64,000 nucleotides of DNA, taken from contig JAKVBI010000010.1 in the NCBI GenBank assembly GCA_022447545.1, positions 124,001 through 188,000 of the forward strand, in the 5' to 3' direction. The notes below the pieces were generated by a model that did no database searches, was not told the DNA's origin, and was given only the letters and a program-made list of their open reading frames with translations. Below are positions 35,354 through 44,194 of the stretch, piece after piece. Position 1 is the first letter of the stretch, and each line of letters begins with the position of its first letter. Both the position numbers and the translations under genes were made by a program. Source of the stretch: Myxococcota bacterium (lineage in GTDB: Bacteria; Myxococcota_A; UBA9160; SMWR01).

Positions 35354-36742
35354 ATGCGGAGATGTTTGTTTCTTCTCCTCGGGTTGGTAGGACTCGCTTG
35401 TAGCGGTTTTGAATCGCCGCGATTTCTCCTGCTAGTCACGGTCGACACGTTGCGAGCCGATCACTTGGGTGCTTACGGTGACGCGAGAGGGTTGACGCCA
35501 AATCTGGACGCATTGGCGGAGGATAGTCTCGTCTTCCGCGCGGCCTACACCCCGGCGAGTTTTACGCTCCCCTCGGTGGCTTCGATCATGACGGGTCGAT
35601 ATCCGTCTGCCTTGGGATTGTGGGGCAACGAGTCGAAGATTCCGGATTCGACGGAAACCCTCGCGAAGCGACTGGATGAGCATGGGTGGAATACGGCGGC
35701 AGTCGTCAGCAATTGGGTGCTTCGCGAAAGCAGTGGACTCTCTATGGGGTTCGATCGCTTCGACGACGACATGTCCGACCGCGAGGCGACTCGTGGTGCG
35801 CCGGAAAGACTGGCACCGGATACCACTGATGCAGCGATCGCCGCGGCTGACGAATGTGCGCGAGAAGGGAAGTCCTGCTTTCTCTGGGTCCACTATCAGG
35901 ACCCTCATGGCCCCTATGATCCGCCGGATGAATTGCGGGCCGCACATCTCGCGAATGAGAGAAGCCGCGAAGATGGCAGGCGACGACTTCCCGTTCTTTC
36001 AGATCACGGAGGGATGGGAGGGATCCCCCGGTATCAATTCCTTGGAGGTCACGCCGATGTCGGCTTTTATCGAGCGGGTTACGCCGGCGAGGTGAGTTTC
36101 GTGGACGCAGAGATTGGTCGTTTGTTGGCGACCTTGGACGACCAGGGTCTTCTTTCGAACGCCATCGTCGTGTTTACGGCAGATCACGGTGAATCTCTTG
36201 GGGAAGGGGATCTCTGGTTTGCCCACGGCGAACACTTGAGTGAGGCCATCGTGCACGTTCCGCTGTTGATTCGATCGCCTGGACTGGAGCCGGGCAACCG
36301 GACGGGTGTCGTTTCCCTGGTCGATCTGTATCCGACTCTCCTGTCGCTAGCTCTGGGGGCCGAGGCGAGGGAGCCCACCGAGTCGCAGGGTCCAGTGCGT
36401 CATCACGCCCGTGACCTGATGGGCTCGTTGCCGCGTGAGGAAGAGAGGGGCGTGTTTCTGGCCACTCTGGGCGGAAGTGCGATTCCTCGGTACGCATTTG
36501 TTGAAGGCCGTTACAAGCTCACTCTGTCAGAGCCGAATGGCAGCGCCGAGTGGGACGTGCGGCTCCTCACACGTGGGGATGACGAACTCGATTTGAGCGA
36601 AGTCCACCCGGAATTGCGGACCTCCATGGTTCAGAAGGTTCGGCAGATGCAGCGCGCAACCGCCGGCGCGGAACGGGTTTGGCAGGAGTTGGGCACCGAG
36701 GACGAATCGAAGTTGCGGGCCCTCGGTTATGCGACCGATTGA
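35354..36742 (+). CDS. Sulfatase-fold (alkaline-phosphatase superfamily) lipoprotein with Thr nucleophile
   Basis: This 462-residue protein starts at the ATG at 35354, giving a signal peptide with lipobox LVGLAC. The alkaline-phosphatase superfamily core is present: VTVDTLRADHLGAYG with metal Asp31, LPSVASIMTGRYPS, FLWVHYQDPHGPY, FTADHGESLGEG. The nucleophile position of sulfatases (C/S-x-P-x-R) reads T71-L-P-S-V, as in Thr-using phospho-transferases of the superfamily, so formylglycine sulfatase activity is unlikely. The C-terminal LRALGYATD ending is shared with the other two members here. Confidence 0.85.
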   Translation: MRRCLFLLLGLVGLACSGFESPRFLLLVTVDTLRADHLGAYGDARGLTPNLDALAEDSLVFRAAYTPASFTLPSVASIMTGRYPSALGLWGNESKIPDSTETLAKRLDEHGWNTAAVVSNWVLRESSGLSMGFDRFDDDMSDREATRGAPERLAPDTTDAAIAAADECAREGKSCFLWVHYQDPHGPYDPPDELRAAHLANERSREDGRRRLPVLSDHGGMGGIPRYQFLGGHADVGFYRAGYAGEVSFVDAEIGRLLATLDDQGLLSNAIVVFTADHGESLGEGDLWFAHGEHLSEAIVHVPLLIRSPGLEPGNRTGVVSLVDLYPTLLSLALGAEAREPTESQGPVRHHARDLMGSLPREEERGVFLATLGGSAIPRYAFVEGRYKLTLSEPNGSAEWDVRLLTRGDDELDLSEVHPELRTSMVQKVRQMQRATAGAERVWQELGTEDESKLRALGYATD

Positions 36743-36766
36743 GATTCTGGCTTTGGGGGCTGTGTC

Positions 36767-37465
36767 TCAGGCGGTGTTCAGGTTTCCCATGTCCGCATCG
36801 AGTGTGGTGCGGATGTGTTCCAGGGCCTCCTTGCGGATGCTGGCTTTGGTGGTGCGGTAGGCGGGCTGGGGCACTTCGGCGAGTTGTGCTGCTTCTTCGA
36901 GAGCGGCTTCGAGAAGGTCTTCGGGGGAGACGACGCGATCGAGATAGCCCGCATCCACAGCGTCATCGGGGCCGTAAAGCTCGGCCTGGGTGGTTGCGCG
37001 AATGAAATGGCGCTTGGAGAGACGTTCGCGTGCAAGTTCGAAGGCAAAGATTGGCAAGTTCATGCCGATACTCACCTCGCTCAGTCCGAGTTTGAACTCA
37101 CCCTGCACTCCGATTCTCGTGTCGGCTGCAAGAAGAACGATCGCGCCTGCAGCAATCGCGTGCCCGGTACACGCAACGATAATGGGCTGCGGAGATGCGT
37201 AGAGTCGAGTAAAGAGTTCGCCGCCAGCCTTGACGAGAGTGCGCACGTCATCGATCGAGCCGCTCTGAATCACGCCGAGGTCGAAGCCCGCACAAAACCT
37301 CCCGGGCCGTCCTGCCAGAAGGACCGAACCGGCTTCGCTCTCGGCTCGGTCCAGCATTTCGTGAAGAGTTTCGATGGAGGTATGTCCGATGGCGTTGGCC
37401 TTGCCGTCGTCCAAGGTGATCTTTGCGACGCGGCCGGTCAATTCATAGGTGATGGGGTCCGTCAT
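36767..37465 (-). CDS. Enoyl-CoA hydratase/isomerase
   Basis: This 232-residue crotonase protein starts at the ATG at 37465 with AGGAGG upstream. The core blocks are VAKITLDDGKANAIG, LLAGRPGRFCAGFDLG (oxyanion), ACTGHAIAAGAIVLLAAD, and KLGLSEVSIGM, where Glu sits at the hydratase position. It is shorter than most crotonases, with a reduced C-terminal helical part. It is convergent with the sulfatase-fold gene upstream in the window (24 bp apart). Confidence 0.87.
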   Translation of the reverse strand: MTDPITYELTGRVAKITLDDGKANAIGHTSIETLHEMLDRAESEAGSVLLAGRPGRFCAGFDLGVIQSGSIDDVRTLVKAGGELFTRLYASPQPIIVACTGHAIAAGAIVLLAADTRIGVQGEFKLGLSEVSIGMNLPIFAFELARERLSKRHFIRATTQAELYGPDDAVDAGYLDRVVSPEDLLEAALEEAAQLAEVPQPAYRTTKASIRKEALEHIRTTLDADMGNLNTA

Positions 37466-37525
37466 GAGGCCTCCTGCAAGGGACGCGTAACGTAGCAGGT
37501 CATCGGGGTCGCCTGGAATCACGTT

Positions 37526-38956
37526 TCAGGGCACGTATCCGAGAGCCTTCAGTCGCTCGCTCACTTCGGGGTCGAGGGGCGAGTCGATCGTTTTTGGTAG
37601 GGGGAGGGAGTCGTGCCAGTGCTTGAGTTCGATGGAAAGGTTGTCGGTAATGGCGGGGTGCAGACTCGCGATGTTGTGGATCTCTTGGGGGTCTTCATCG
37701 AGGTTGTAAAGTTCTGCACCGGACTCCTTCATGGATCGGATCAATTTCCATTGCCTCCAGCGTACCGCTCGACTCGAACCCGCGACACGCCGGTGAAGGA
37801 TACGGGGAGTGCCACGATAGGACCTCCGTGCCATCACGATGCGGCGATTGAGATCGCTGGGTTCGGCCTGGGTGAGTTGCGGGGTCAAGTCCCGACCTGA
37901 TCGGGGCTCGTCCTCCATGGGGAGGCCTGCGAGGCCGAGTACAGTGGGTGTGAGGTCGAGGAGGCTGGCTGGCTGGTTGATCTCCAGGCCCGCAGGGATC
38001 CGACCTGGCCAGCGGAAGATGAGGGGGACGCGGCTGGCCTCTTCGTAGAGCAGGACACCGTGTTCCAACCATCCGTGATCCCAGAGCCCTTCACCGTGGT
38101 CCGATGTAATCACGGTCAGTGTTTCACCATCGGGTGCCCTTCGGTCGGCTTCGCTCACGATACGACCGATCTGCGCATCTGCGTAGGCGACCTCGGCGTC
38201 GTATTGGTCGCTGACACGGTCGCGCTCGGACGCGAGGTTGGGTCGTACGAATTCCGAGGCGAAGGGTTCCCGGGGTCGAAGAGGCTGGTGGGGGTCGAAA
38301 AGGTGAACCCAGAGAAAGAAGGGTGCGTCCGGGTTTCTCTGTTCGAGCCAAGCAATCGCGGCATCGACCGTGTCTGAACCTCGTCGGTCGAAGGGTTGTT
38401 CGATGGCCTTGCTGTCCCAGGTGGTGCCCTCGGGCATGTCGCTCTCGGCACCCCGAAAGTCATCGTCGTAGACCGAAAAGCCCTGATCGGTACCGAATCG
38501 GTGGTCGAGCACGTACGAACTGACGAAGGCCGCGGTGTCGTAGCCGGCAGCGGCCAGGCGTTCGGCCAAGGTATGTGCTTCTTCGGGAAGAGGGGTGCCG
38601 TTTTTCCGAACATGGAACTCTCGGCCGTGGCGAGCGGTAAACATCGCGACGTGAGCTGGCAAGGTGGTCGGCATAGGTGTGTAGACGGGGTCCAGCCGTG
38701 CGCCACGCATGGCGATTGCTTCGAGATGTGGTGTTGTCGGTCGCCCGTATCCATAGACGGAGGTTCGGTCGGCGCGCAGGGTGTCGACGGTGATGAGCAG
38801 GATGTTGGGCCGGTCCGACGCGGGTACGGGCTCCAGGCGGGCTTGCTTCGTATTCGTTGCACCTGCGGTTCGAAGGGGGGGGGCGTCGCTGCATGCAAGA
38901 GCGAAGGTGCCCGAAAGGATTGCGAGCGGGACGGTTACGAAGATTCCCATCGACAC
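37526..38956 (-). CDS. Sulfatase-fold lipoprotein with Thr nucleophile
   Basis: This 476-residue protein has a signal peptide with lipobox FALAC (Cys22). The superfamily core blocks are LLITVDTLRADRTSVYG, the nucleophile block T98-L-P-A-H where sulfatases have C/S-x-P-S-R, FLWVHLFDPHQPL, and VITSDHGEGLWDHGWLEH. It ends RLKALGYVP like its two paralogues. Thr in the nucleophile position fits a phospho- rather than sulfo-ester enzyme. It is 60 bp downstream of the crotonase gene on the same strand and divergent from the MBL gene. Confidence 0.85.
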   Translation of the reverse strand: MSMGIFVTVPLAILSGTFALACSDAPPLRTAGATNTKQARLEPVPASDRPNILLITVDTLRADRTSVYGYGRPTTPHLEAIAMRGARLDPVYTPMPTTLPAHVAMFTARHGREFHVRKNGTPLPEEAHTLAERLAAAGYDTAAFVSSYVLDHRFGTDQGFSVYDDDFRGAESDMPEGTTWDSKAIEQPFDRRGSDTVDAAIAWLEQRNPDAPFFLWVHLFDPHQPLRPREPFASEFVRPNLASERDRVSDQYDAEVAYADAQIGRIVSEADRRAPDGETLTVITSDHGEGLWDHGWLEHGVLLYEEASRVPLIFRWPGRIPAGLEINQPASLLDLTPTVLGLAGLPMEDEPRSGRDLTPQLTQAEPSDLNRRIVMARRSYRGTPRILHRRVAGSSRAVRWRQWKLIRSMKESGAELYNLDEDPQEIHNIASLHPAITDNLSIELKHWHDSLPLPKTIDSPLDPEVSERLKALGYVP

Positions 38957-39028
38957 CAGGGTAGCGCGGGATTGTCGGATCCTCGTGGAGGATGGCGCGT
39001 CGGTTCCGATCCGTTAGTCTCCGCGCCC

Positions 39029-40138
39029 ATGCCAAAGAGACAAGAGCAAGAAACCGCGCGCCGCGAGGTGACGGAAGTGGGCCCGGGCGTTCTTCGGATG
39101 GAACTCCCCATTCGAATGCCAGGTCTCGGACACGTCAATTGTTACGCGATGTTGGATGATGAAGGGTGTGCGGTCGTTGACCCGGGTCTCCCTGGACCTT
39201 CGACTTGGCGTGCCCTCAAGGATCGCCTGGGACAGGCGGGTCTCGCGCCTCGGCATATTCACACTGTGGTGGTCACCCACTCTCATCCGGACCACTTCGG
39301 GGGCGCGAATCGGATTGCCAAAGAGTCGGGTGCCAAGATTCTGGCCCACCGGAACTTCTCCTTCGGTCCGCCTTCCCCGACTCATGGGGAATCCGAGGTC
39401 TCGGTGGAAGATCTCCAGGCGCAACGGGATTCGGAAAAAGGCGGTGCGTCTGAGACGGGTCCGAGTCGTGAGGGGGTGGCACACGCGCATGTGTCATCGG
39501 GAGAGGCTCGACAGCGTCGGACGCCCTGGGGCGGTGAGCATCCGAAGGCAGGCTTTCGAACGCGTGTGAAGTGGGCTGCTATGCGCTGGTTGGGATCTGG
39601 GCCGATTCCTCGAATCACCGATACGGTAGACCACGGCGATGTGGTTCGCTTTGCGTCCCGTGAGTGGTTCGTTGTTCATACACCGGGGCACACCATGGAT
39701 CATTTTTGCCTTCACGACCCCGAAGGCGGGCTGTTTCTGGCCGGAGACCACGTACTGCCCAGTATCACTCCACACATTTCGGGCATCAGTTCGTCCAGAG
39801 ATCCGCTGGATGCGTTTTTTCAATCCCTGGATCTGGTGGCCGAGATTCCTGATGTGAGACAAGTGCTACCTGCACACGGACATCCCTTTTCGGACCTGGC
39901 GGCGCGCACCGACGCCATCAAGGGTCACCACGTCGAGCGTCTCGACAAGGTTAAATCGATCGGGCGGGCGTTGGGGCCGTCTCGTGTCGAATCCTATACG
40001 CGCCATCTCTTTTCGCGTCGTAGTTGGGGTCCCATGGCTGATAGCGAGACCTACGCCCACCTCGAACATCTTCGGATTGCTGGGGATGCCGCTCGCACGA
40101 TCGCGGGGGATGGTTCTTTCCTGTACGAGACGGGCTGA
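39029..40138 (+). CDS. MBL-fold metallo-hydrolase
   Basis: This 369-residue protein starts at the ATG at 39029. The metallo-beta-lactamase motifs are in order: VVVTHSHPDHFGG (H-x-H-x-D-H), a later zinc ligand in VHTPGHTMDHF, Asp in LFLAGDHVLPS, and His in VLPAHGHPF. A low-complexity acidic and basic insert lies between the first and second ligands. The C-terminal helical segment (about residues 290-365) resembles winged-helix tails of hydroxyacylglutathione-hydrolase-like or LACTB2-like enzymes. The substrate is not known. Confidence 0.86.
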   Translation: MPKRQEQETARREVTEVGPGVLRMELPIRMPGLGHVNCYAMLDDEGCAVVDPGLPGPSTWRALKDRLGQAGLAPRHIHTVVVTHSHPDHFGGANRIAKESGAKILAHRNFSFGPPSPTHGESEVSVEDLQAQRDSEKGGASETGPSREGVAHAHVSSGEARQRRTPWGGEHPKAGFRTRVKWAAMRWLGSGPIPRITDTVDHGDVVRFASREWFVVHTPGHTMDHFCLHDPEGGLFLAGDHVLPSITPHISGISSSRDPLDAFFQSLDLVAEIPDVRQVLPAHGHPFSDLAARTDAIKGHHVERLDKVKSIGRALGPSRVESYTRHLFSRRSWGPMADSETYAHLEHLRIAGDAARTIAGDGSFLYETG

Positions 40139-40223
40139 ATCACCGGGTCCGGCCGTGAACCCACGGAACGGATGGACCTTCGGATTTGTTCTGGCTTGCG
40201 AACCCGAAGGAGATGGGCGGCTC

Positions 40224-41237
40224 ATGCTTTCGGAATCTGAACGCGTGGCATCGCCGTCGCTCAATGCGGCCCTGGAAGAGGAGGTCGACCGTTTCGGACC
40301 TCGAGCGAACCTGATCGAGGCCGTCGTCATGTTCGCTGTCCTCGAGTTCTCGATTTGGGGCTTGATTGGTGGGGGGGTGAGTGTTGCCTCCGAGGCACTC
40401 GAGCAGGCGATGGGCCACGGGTTTCTGGTGATGGGTGTGGTCGGCATGGTTTGGATTTCGCCGATCCTCCACGGAGATTGCGCCGCGGCGTGGGGATTGC
40501 CGTCGGGCTTTGGTCGCCTGCGGCCGAGGCTCGGCGCCTTTGGCAAGGGTTGGACGCGGGTCTTGTGGGTGGCCAGCATCTCGCTGGTAGTCGCCCAGGG
40601 TTGGCCCAACCTGTTGGCGCGCCTCGGTGTTCGAAAGCATCTGCCGTGGGTATTCGAGTTTCTAACCGGAAGCGCCGGCGGGTATCTGTTGGGCGTTGGG
40701 GTGGCGAGTGTCGTGATGCTGCAGTTGGTCGGTGCGTGCATGCGGTGGGACAATCTGGCGACGGCTGCCCGCGTGTTCGTCCCCTTGACGATTGCAGGTG
40801 TGGTCGGCGTCTGGTGGGGAGCGTCTTGGCTCGAGCCGAGTCTCGAAGACCCTCGAACCGGTCGGGTATTCGATGCGCTATGGCCTCATCCTGACCGGGC
40901 GGGTGTGGCGTTCTACTGGTTGTGGGCGATGGTTCAGCAAGCGCTGTTTCTCGCCTATTTCAACGTTCGTCTGCGCCGGGGAGTAGGGCCCGGTGGGTTT
41001 GCGGGGGGCGCCAGTCGGAGTCTGGTGGCGCTGCTGTGTGGCGTGATCTTTGCCGCGCTTCACGCTCCCAATGCCCCATTGATGGCGGGCACTTTCGTGC
41101 TGGGTGTTGTTTGGGGCTGGCTCTTTCAAGCGGACCGCAGACGACATCTGGGCCTCGCGGCACTCTCCCACGCCACGATCGCTTCGGTTTATGCGGCGCG
41201 AATGCCCTTTTCTATGGACGTCGGGCCTTGGCAGTGA
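40224..41237 (+). CDS. CPBP/Rce1-like intramembrane protein with altered active site
   Basis: This 337-residue polytopic membrane protein has its start at the ATG at 40224, 85 bp after the MBL gene. The C-terminal third carries a CPBP pattern: MVQQALFLAYFNVRL (residues 236-250) in place of E-E-x-x-F-R, FAALHAP with His280 in place of F-x-x-x-H, and LSHATIASV for the third motif. The first-motif Glu pair is Gln238-Gln239, so the protease centre may be changed or lost. It probably sits in the inner membrane. It is convergent with the ATP-grasp gene. Confidence 0.75.
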   Translation: MLSESERVASPSLNAALEEEVDRFGPRANLIEAVVMFAVLEFSIWGLIGGGVSVASEALEQAMGHGFLVMGVVGMVWISPILHGDCAAAWGLPSGFGRLRPRLGAFGKGWTRVLWVASISLVVAQGWPNLLARLGVRKHLPWVFEFLTGSAGGYLLGVGVASVVMLQLVGACMRWDNLATAARVFVPLTIAGVVGVWWGASWLEPSLEDPRTGRVFDALWPHPDRAGVAFYWLWAMVQQALFLAYFNVRLRRGVGPGGFAGGASRSLVALLCGVIFAALHAPNAPLMAGTFVLGVVWGWLFQADRRRHLGLAALSHATIASVYAARMPFSMDVGPWQ

Positions 41238-41243
41238 CCGATT

Positions 41244-42404
41244 TCACGATCCGCCGATTTCGGCATCGATGACGTCCCGGTCAGTTGCAACCAGGAAACC
41301 GGGTCGTTCTTCTTCGCCCTTTCGCCACAGCGGGATGAACTGGAGGTCGCTACGGTGATCGGTGCGGGGCCATCCCGCCTCAGGTTCGGCCAGGAAAAAG
41401 ACAAAGGCGCGGCGTTGCTCGGCGAGGATCCCGATCCCCTCGCGAATCAGGGGAAGTGCGCGTTTGAGAAGTCCGATCACCACCCACCCCAACGTGAAGC
41501 GCGCGTTGAACTCGCAGAGGGGGCGGAGGGTCTCCCTTCTCTGGCGGTCCAGGAAGGAGAAGGCGTCGATCCCGCAGGGGCCCGTGTAGCCAAGCTCAGC
41601 AGCGGCCCTTGCGGTGGTCGCGGCGGGCTCGCGCAGATCTTCGTCGTGGGGAGGACCGGCGTGGATGCGACCGCGAGCATCGATGAACCCGGCGTGTCCG
41701 AGATAGCCTCCAGCCGGCGAGACGCGTTGTTCCAGAGTTCCGAGCAGGGTGACGTCCCCATTCGGCTGGACGTGCATCTGCGCGGAAAGGTCGCATCGGC
41801 GCTCGAGCCAAGGTTCGAGGATCGCTCCTCCACGTAGCGCGAGGCGCGGCAAAGCACCGCGCAGGGCGGGTGTGTCGACCTGGCCGTTCGTGCAGCCCAC
41901 TCGACCCCGTCCACTGCTGCCGTGGCGTGGCTTCAGCGTGAAGCTCCGTTTCGCCCAGTCGGGCCAGGCAGTGACGAGGGACTGGATGTGTCGCACGGCT
42001 CGCTCGGGTTCGGCCAGGAGAGAACTCTCCAGGGCGATGCTGGTTTCCTCGAGTTCGCTGGGAACGAGACGCTGGCGGCGAGCGACGTCGAGAGCAAATG
42101 CCTTGTCGTGGACGCGCTCTACCACCCCGGGGGAGGCGCCACAGAGAGCGCCGCCTCGTCGTTGGGCGATTTCCAATGCCTCGGGGGTATTGAGCCATGC
42201 CACGCTGTTCTCGGGCGCGCCTACCCACGCGTCCAAGGTGGCCGGTCGGGGACCTGCCAGAACTTGCGGCTGTCCAGAGTCTTCCCGGGGCCTTTGCAGA
42301 ACCAGGGCTTCCCAGAGGCGACGGGTCGTCGCCACCGCGGGGAGATTCTGGTGGTTTTTCCAGCTTGGGCCCTCTTCGGCCCCGATGTTCGGGAAGGCGT
42401 TCAC
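41244..42404 (-). CDS. ATP-grasp ligase-like protein
   Basis: This 386-residue protein starts at a GTG (42404) overlapping the DUF455 gene stop (GTGA), so translation is coupled. ATP-grasp features are the Lys in FTLKPRHGSSGRG (about residue 158), the glycine-rich lid after it, and the metal block CEFNARF with Glu298 and Asn300. The fold adds an acyl phosphate to a carboxylate and joins it to an amine or thiol. The family is not further placed. It is the third gene of a probable operon with an exported methyltransferase and a diiron protein. Confidence 0.8.
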   Translation of the reverse strand: MNAFPNIGAEEGPSWKNHQNLPAVATTRRLWEALVLQRPREDSGQPQVLAGPRPATLDAWVGAPENSVAWLNTPEALEIAQRRGGALCGASPGVVERVHDKAFALDVARRQRLVPSELEETSIALESSLLAEPERAVRHIQSLVTAWPDWAKRSFTLKPRHGSSGRGRVGCTNGQVDTPALRGALPRLALRGGAILEPWLERRCDLSAQMHVQPNGDVTLLGTLEQRVSPAGGYLGHAGFIDARGRIHAGPPHDEDLREPAATTARAAAELGYTGPCGIDAFSFLDRQRRETLRPLCEFNARFTLGWVVIGLLKRALPLIREGIGILAEQRRAFVFFLAEPEAGWPRTDHRSDLQFIPLWRKGEEERPGFLVATDRDVIDAEIGGS

Positions 42405-43261
42405 TCGCTTTTCCGCTCTGTGGATGTTCCCGCGAGTTGTGCACTCGAACGAGCTTGGCGCACGTGTTCGATGAAGGCTTCGGACAATCCGGCCCGTTGT
42501 CTGGATGCGGTATCGAAAACGCGTCCTTTGGCTCGCGCGGCGCCCAGCGGGAAGGGGATGACATGTTCGTAGCGGGCAATGGAGTCGTGGGGGAGTGCTG
42601 GGTTTCCGGACCGATCGTCGAGCTGCTCGAGCCAGTGGGCAGCCAGGGCGACGTGCCGCACCTCGTCGTCGTGCACTACCTGGCACACCTGTGCCGAGGC
42701 TTCGTCTCCCGCGTTTCGAAACGCGTCGCGATAGATCAGCGTGAAATCGAGATTGGCTTGTTCGAAGGTCAGCCCCATGGCACAGAGGAAGGCGGAGATG
42801 CCGTGAGGCGATGCGTCGATGGCGGGCAGATGTTTCCAGAGGTAGTCCGACCGTGGGAAGTCGTGGAACGCGTACCCGAGAGCCTTCAGCTGATGAAGAT
42901 ACAGGCGACAATGGGCCTGTTCGTCAGCGAGAACGCGTTGAAGGTCGCGCTGGAGGCCAGCGGGTAGATCGGGCCAGCGCAGTAGTGCCCAGGCAAAGAG
43001 TTCGACGCTCAATAATTCGTGATGCGCAAAGCGAGCCAGGCAGTGCGCCCGTGCCGACGGTTCGCCCAGTTTGGAAGGCCGGGGCAGTCGCCCCGCGCCG
43101 GCCGCCATGGCGATCTCCGAGGATCGGGTCGGGCGCGTGGGCGGTCGGATTCTCCCGGAAGCCGGACTCGGCTCCCCACTTCCGTGATGTGAAAAGGGGC
43201 GCAACTTGTCCTCGAGGTCGCCCGATTCGAGAATGCGGAGACAGTCTGCAGCGAATTTCAC
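42401..43261 (-). CDS. DUF455 ferritin-like diiron protein
   Basis: This 286-residue protein is of the DUF455 family. The four metal-ligand sites of a ferritin-like four-helix bundle are all present: E87 (HHELLSVELFAWALL), E114-x-x-H117 (ADEQAHCRLY), E167 (LTFEQANLDF) and E200-x-x-H203 (HDDEVRHVAL). A diiron centre, and so an oxidase, hydroxylase or similar reaction, is expected, but the substrate is unknown. The N-terminal 60 residues are low-complexity. The ATP-grasp gene starts inside its stop codon and an exported methyltransferase gene lies 47 bp upstream. Confidence 0.85.
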   Translation of the reverse strand: MKFAADCLRILESGDLEDKLRPFSHHGSGEPSPASGRIRPPTRPTRSSEIAMAAGAGRLPRPSKLGEPSARAHCLARFAHHELLSVELFAWALLRWPDLPAGLQRDLQRVLADEQAHCRLYLHQLKALGYAFHDFPRSDYLWKHLPAIDASPHGISAFLCAMGLTFEQANLDFTLIYRDAFRNAGDEASAQVCQVVHDDEVRHVALAAHWLEQLDDRSGNPALPHDSIARYEHVIPFPLGAARAKGRVFDTASRQRAGLSEAFIEHVRQARSSAQLAGTSTERKSE

Positions 43262-43308
43262 CCCGCCAGGATCGCGATCCCCGGGCCCGTGCGCCAGCTA
43301 CCGAACCT

Positions 43309-44079
43309 TCATCGCCGGTCGCCCCTGGCCTCACCCGTCATGGGAACGAAGCGGACGGGCAGAATGCGATCGGTTTCGATTCCATGGTCGGTCTTGCGAA
43401 CGAGTCGCAACTCCTGGGCCTGCCGACCCACGGGGAGAATCATGCGTCCGTCCACCGCCAGTTGTTCGATCAGGGCGGGAGGCACGTGGTCCGGGGCTGC
43501 CGTGACGATGATGGCGTCGAAGGGGGCCTCCTCGGGCCAGCCTCGATAGCCATCTCCATGGCGTAACTGGATGTTTTGATAACCGAGTCGTGCGAGGTCC
43601 GCTCGTGCTCGGTTGGCTAGGGGCTCGACGATTTCAATGCTGAAAACGCGATGGGCGAGTTCTGCGAGGACCGCAGTCTGATAGCCGGAACCGGTACCGA
43701 TTTCGAGGACGCGTTCCGAGCCGTCGAGTTCCAACTGATCGGTCATGAACGCGACGATGTAGGGCTGTGAGATCGTTTGTCCGTGGCCGATCGATAGGGG
43801 ACGGTCCTCGTAGGCGTGGTGCCGTTGGTGGGCGGGTACGAGCTCGTGGCGAGGGACTTTCCCTAGAGCTTCAATCAGCCTGGGAGAATCGACGCCTCGT
43901 TGCTCGATCTGTTCCTCGATCATCCGCTGTCGCTCGATTTCGGTTCGCGTCGTTTGGGATGGATGGTCGGCGGGTTCCGACAACGCGCACCCCGCCCAGA
44001 GTGCTGCGAGCCAAGGCCAGGGGCGCTGCCATCGTCGACGGCGAGGGCTGGGAACCGGGTGTGGCTTCGGACGGGGCAT
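43309..44079 (-). CDS. pcm: Protein-L-isoaspartate O-methyltransferase with lipoprotein-like signal
   Basis: This 256-residue protein starts at the ATG at 44079. Residues 1-31 are basic then hydrophobic (RRRRWQRPWPWLAALWAGC) and end at a possible lipobox Cys31. The rest is a complete PIMT: MIEEQIEQRGVDSPRLIEAL, LSIGHGQTISQPYIVAFM, the SAM motif VLEIGTGSGYQTAVLAEL, and FDAIIVTAAPDHVPPALIEQ. PIMT repairs isoaspartyl damage in proteins using S-adenosylmethionine. An exported form is puzzling since the periplasm is not known to hold that cofactor. It leads the operon with DUF455 and ATP-grasp. Confidence 0.86.
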   Translation of the reverse strand: MPRPKPHPVPSPRRRRWQRPWPWLAALWAGCALSEPADHPSQTTRTEIERQRMIEEQIEQRGVDSPRLIEALGKVPRHELVPAHQRHHAYEDRPLSIGHGQTISQPYIVAFMTDQLELDGSERVLEIGTGSGYQTAVLAELAHRVFSIEIVEPLANRARADLARLGYQNIQLRHGDGYRGWPEEAPFDAIIVTAAPDHVPPALIEQLAVDGRMILPVGRQAQELRLVRKTDHGIETDRILPVRFVPMTGEARGDRR

Positions 44080-44194
44080 GGTCGAAGAGGATCTCTGGGC
44101 TGTTCTGGCCAATCTGCGCGAGTCAATGCTACGCCAGTCCCGAGGTTTCATCGATGTCGCAGGGTCCGAGGGGATCGGAGTATCGTGCCGAGTG

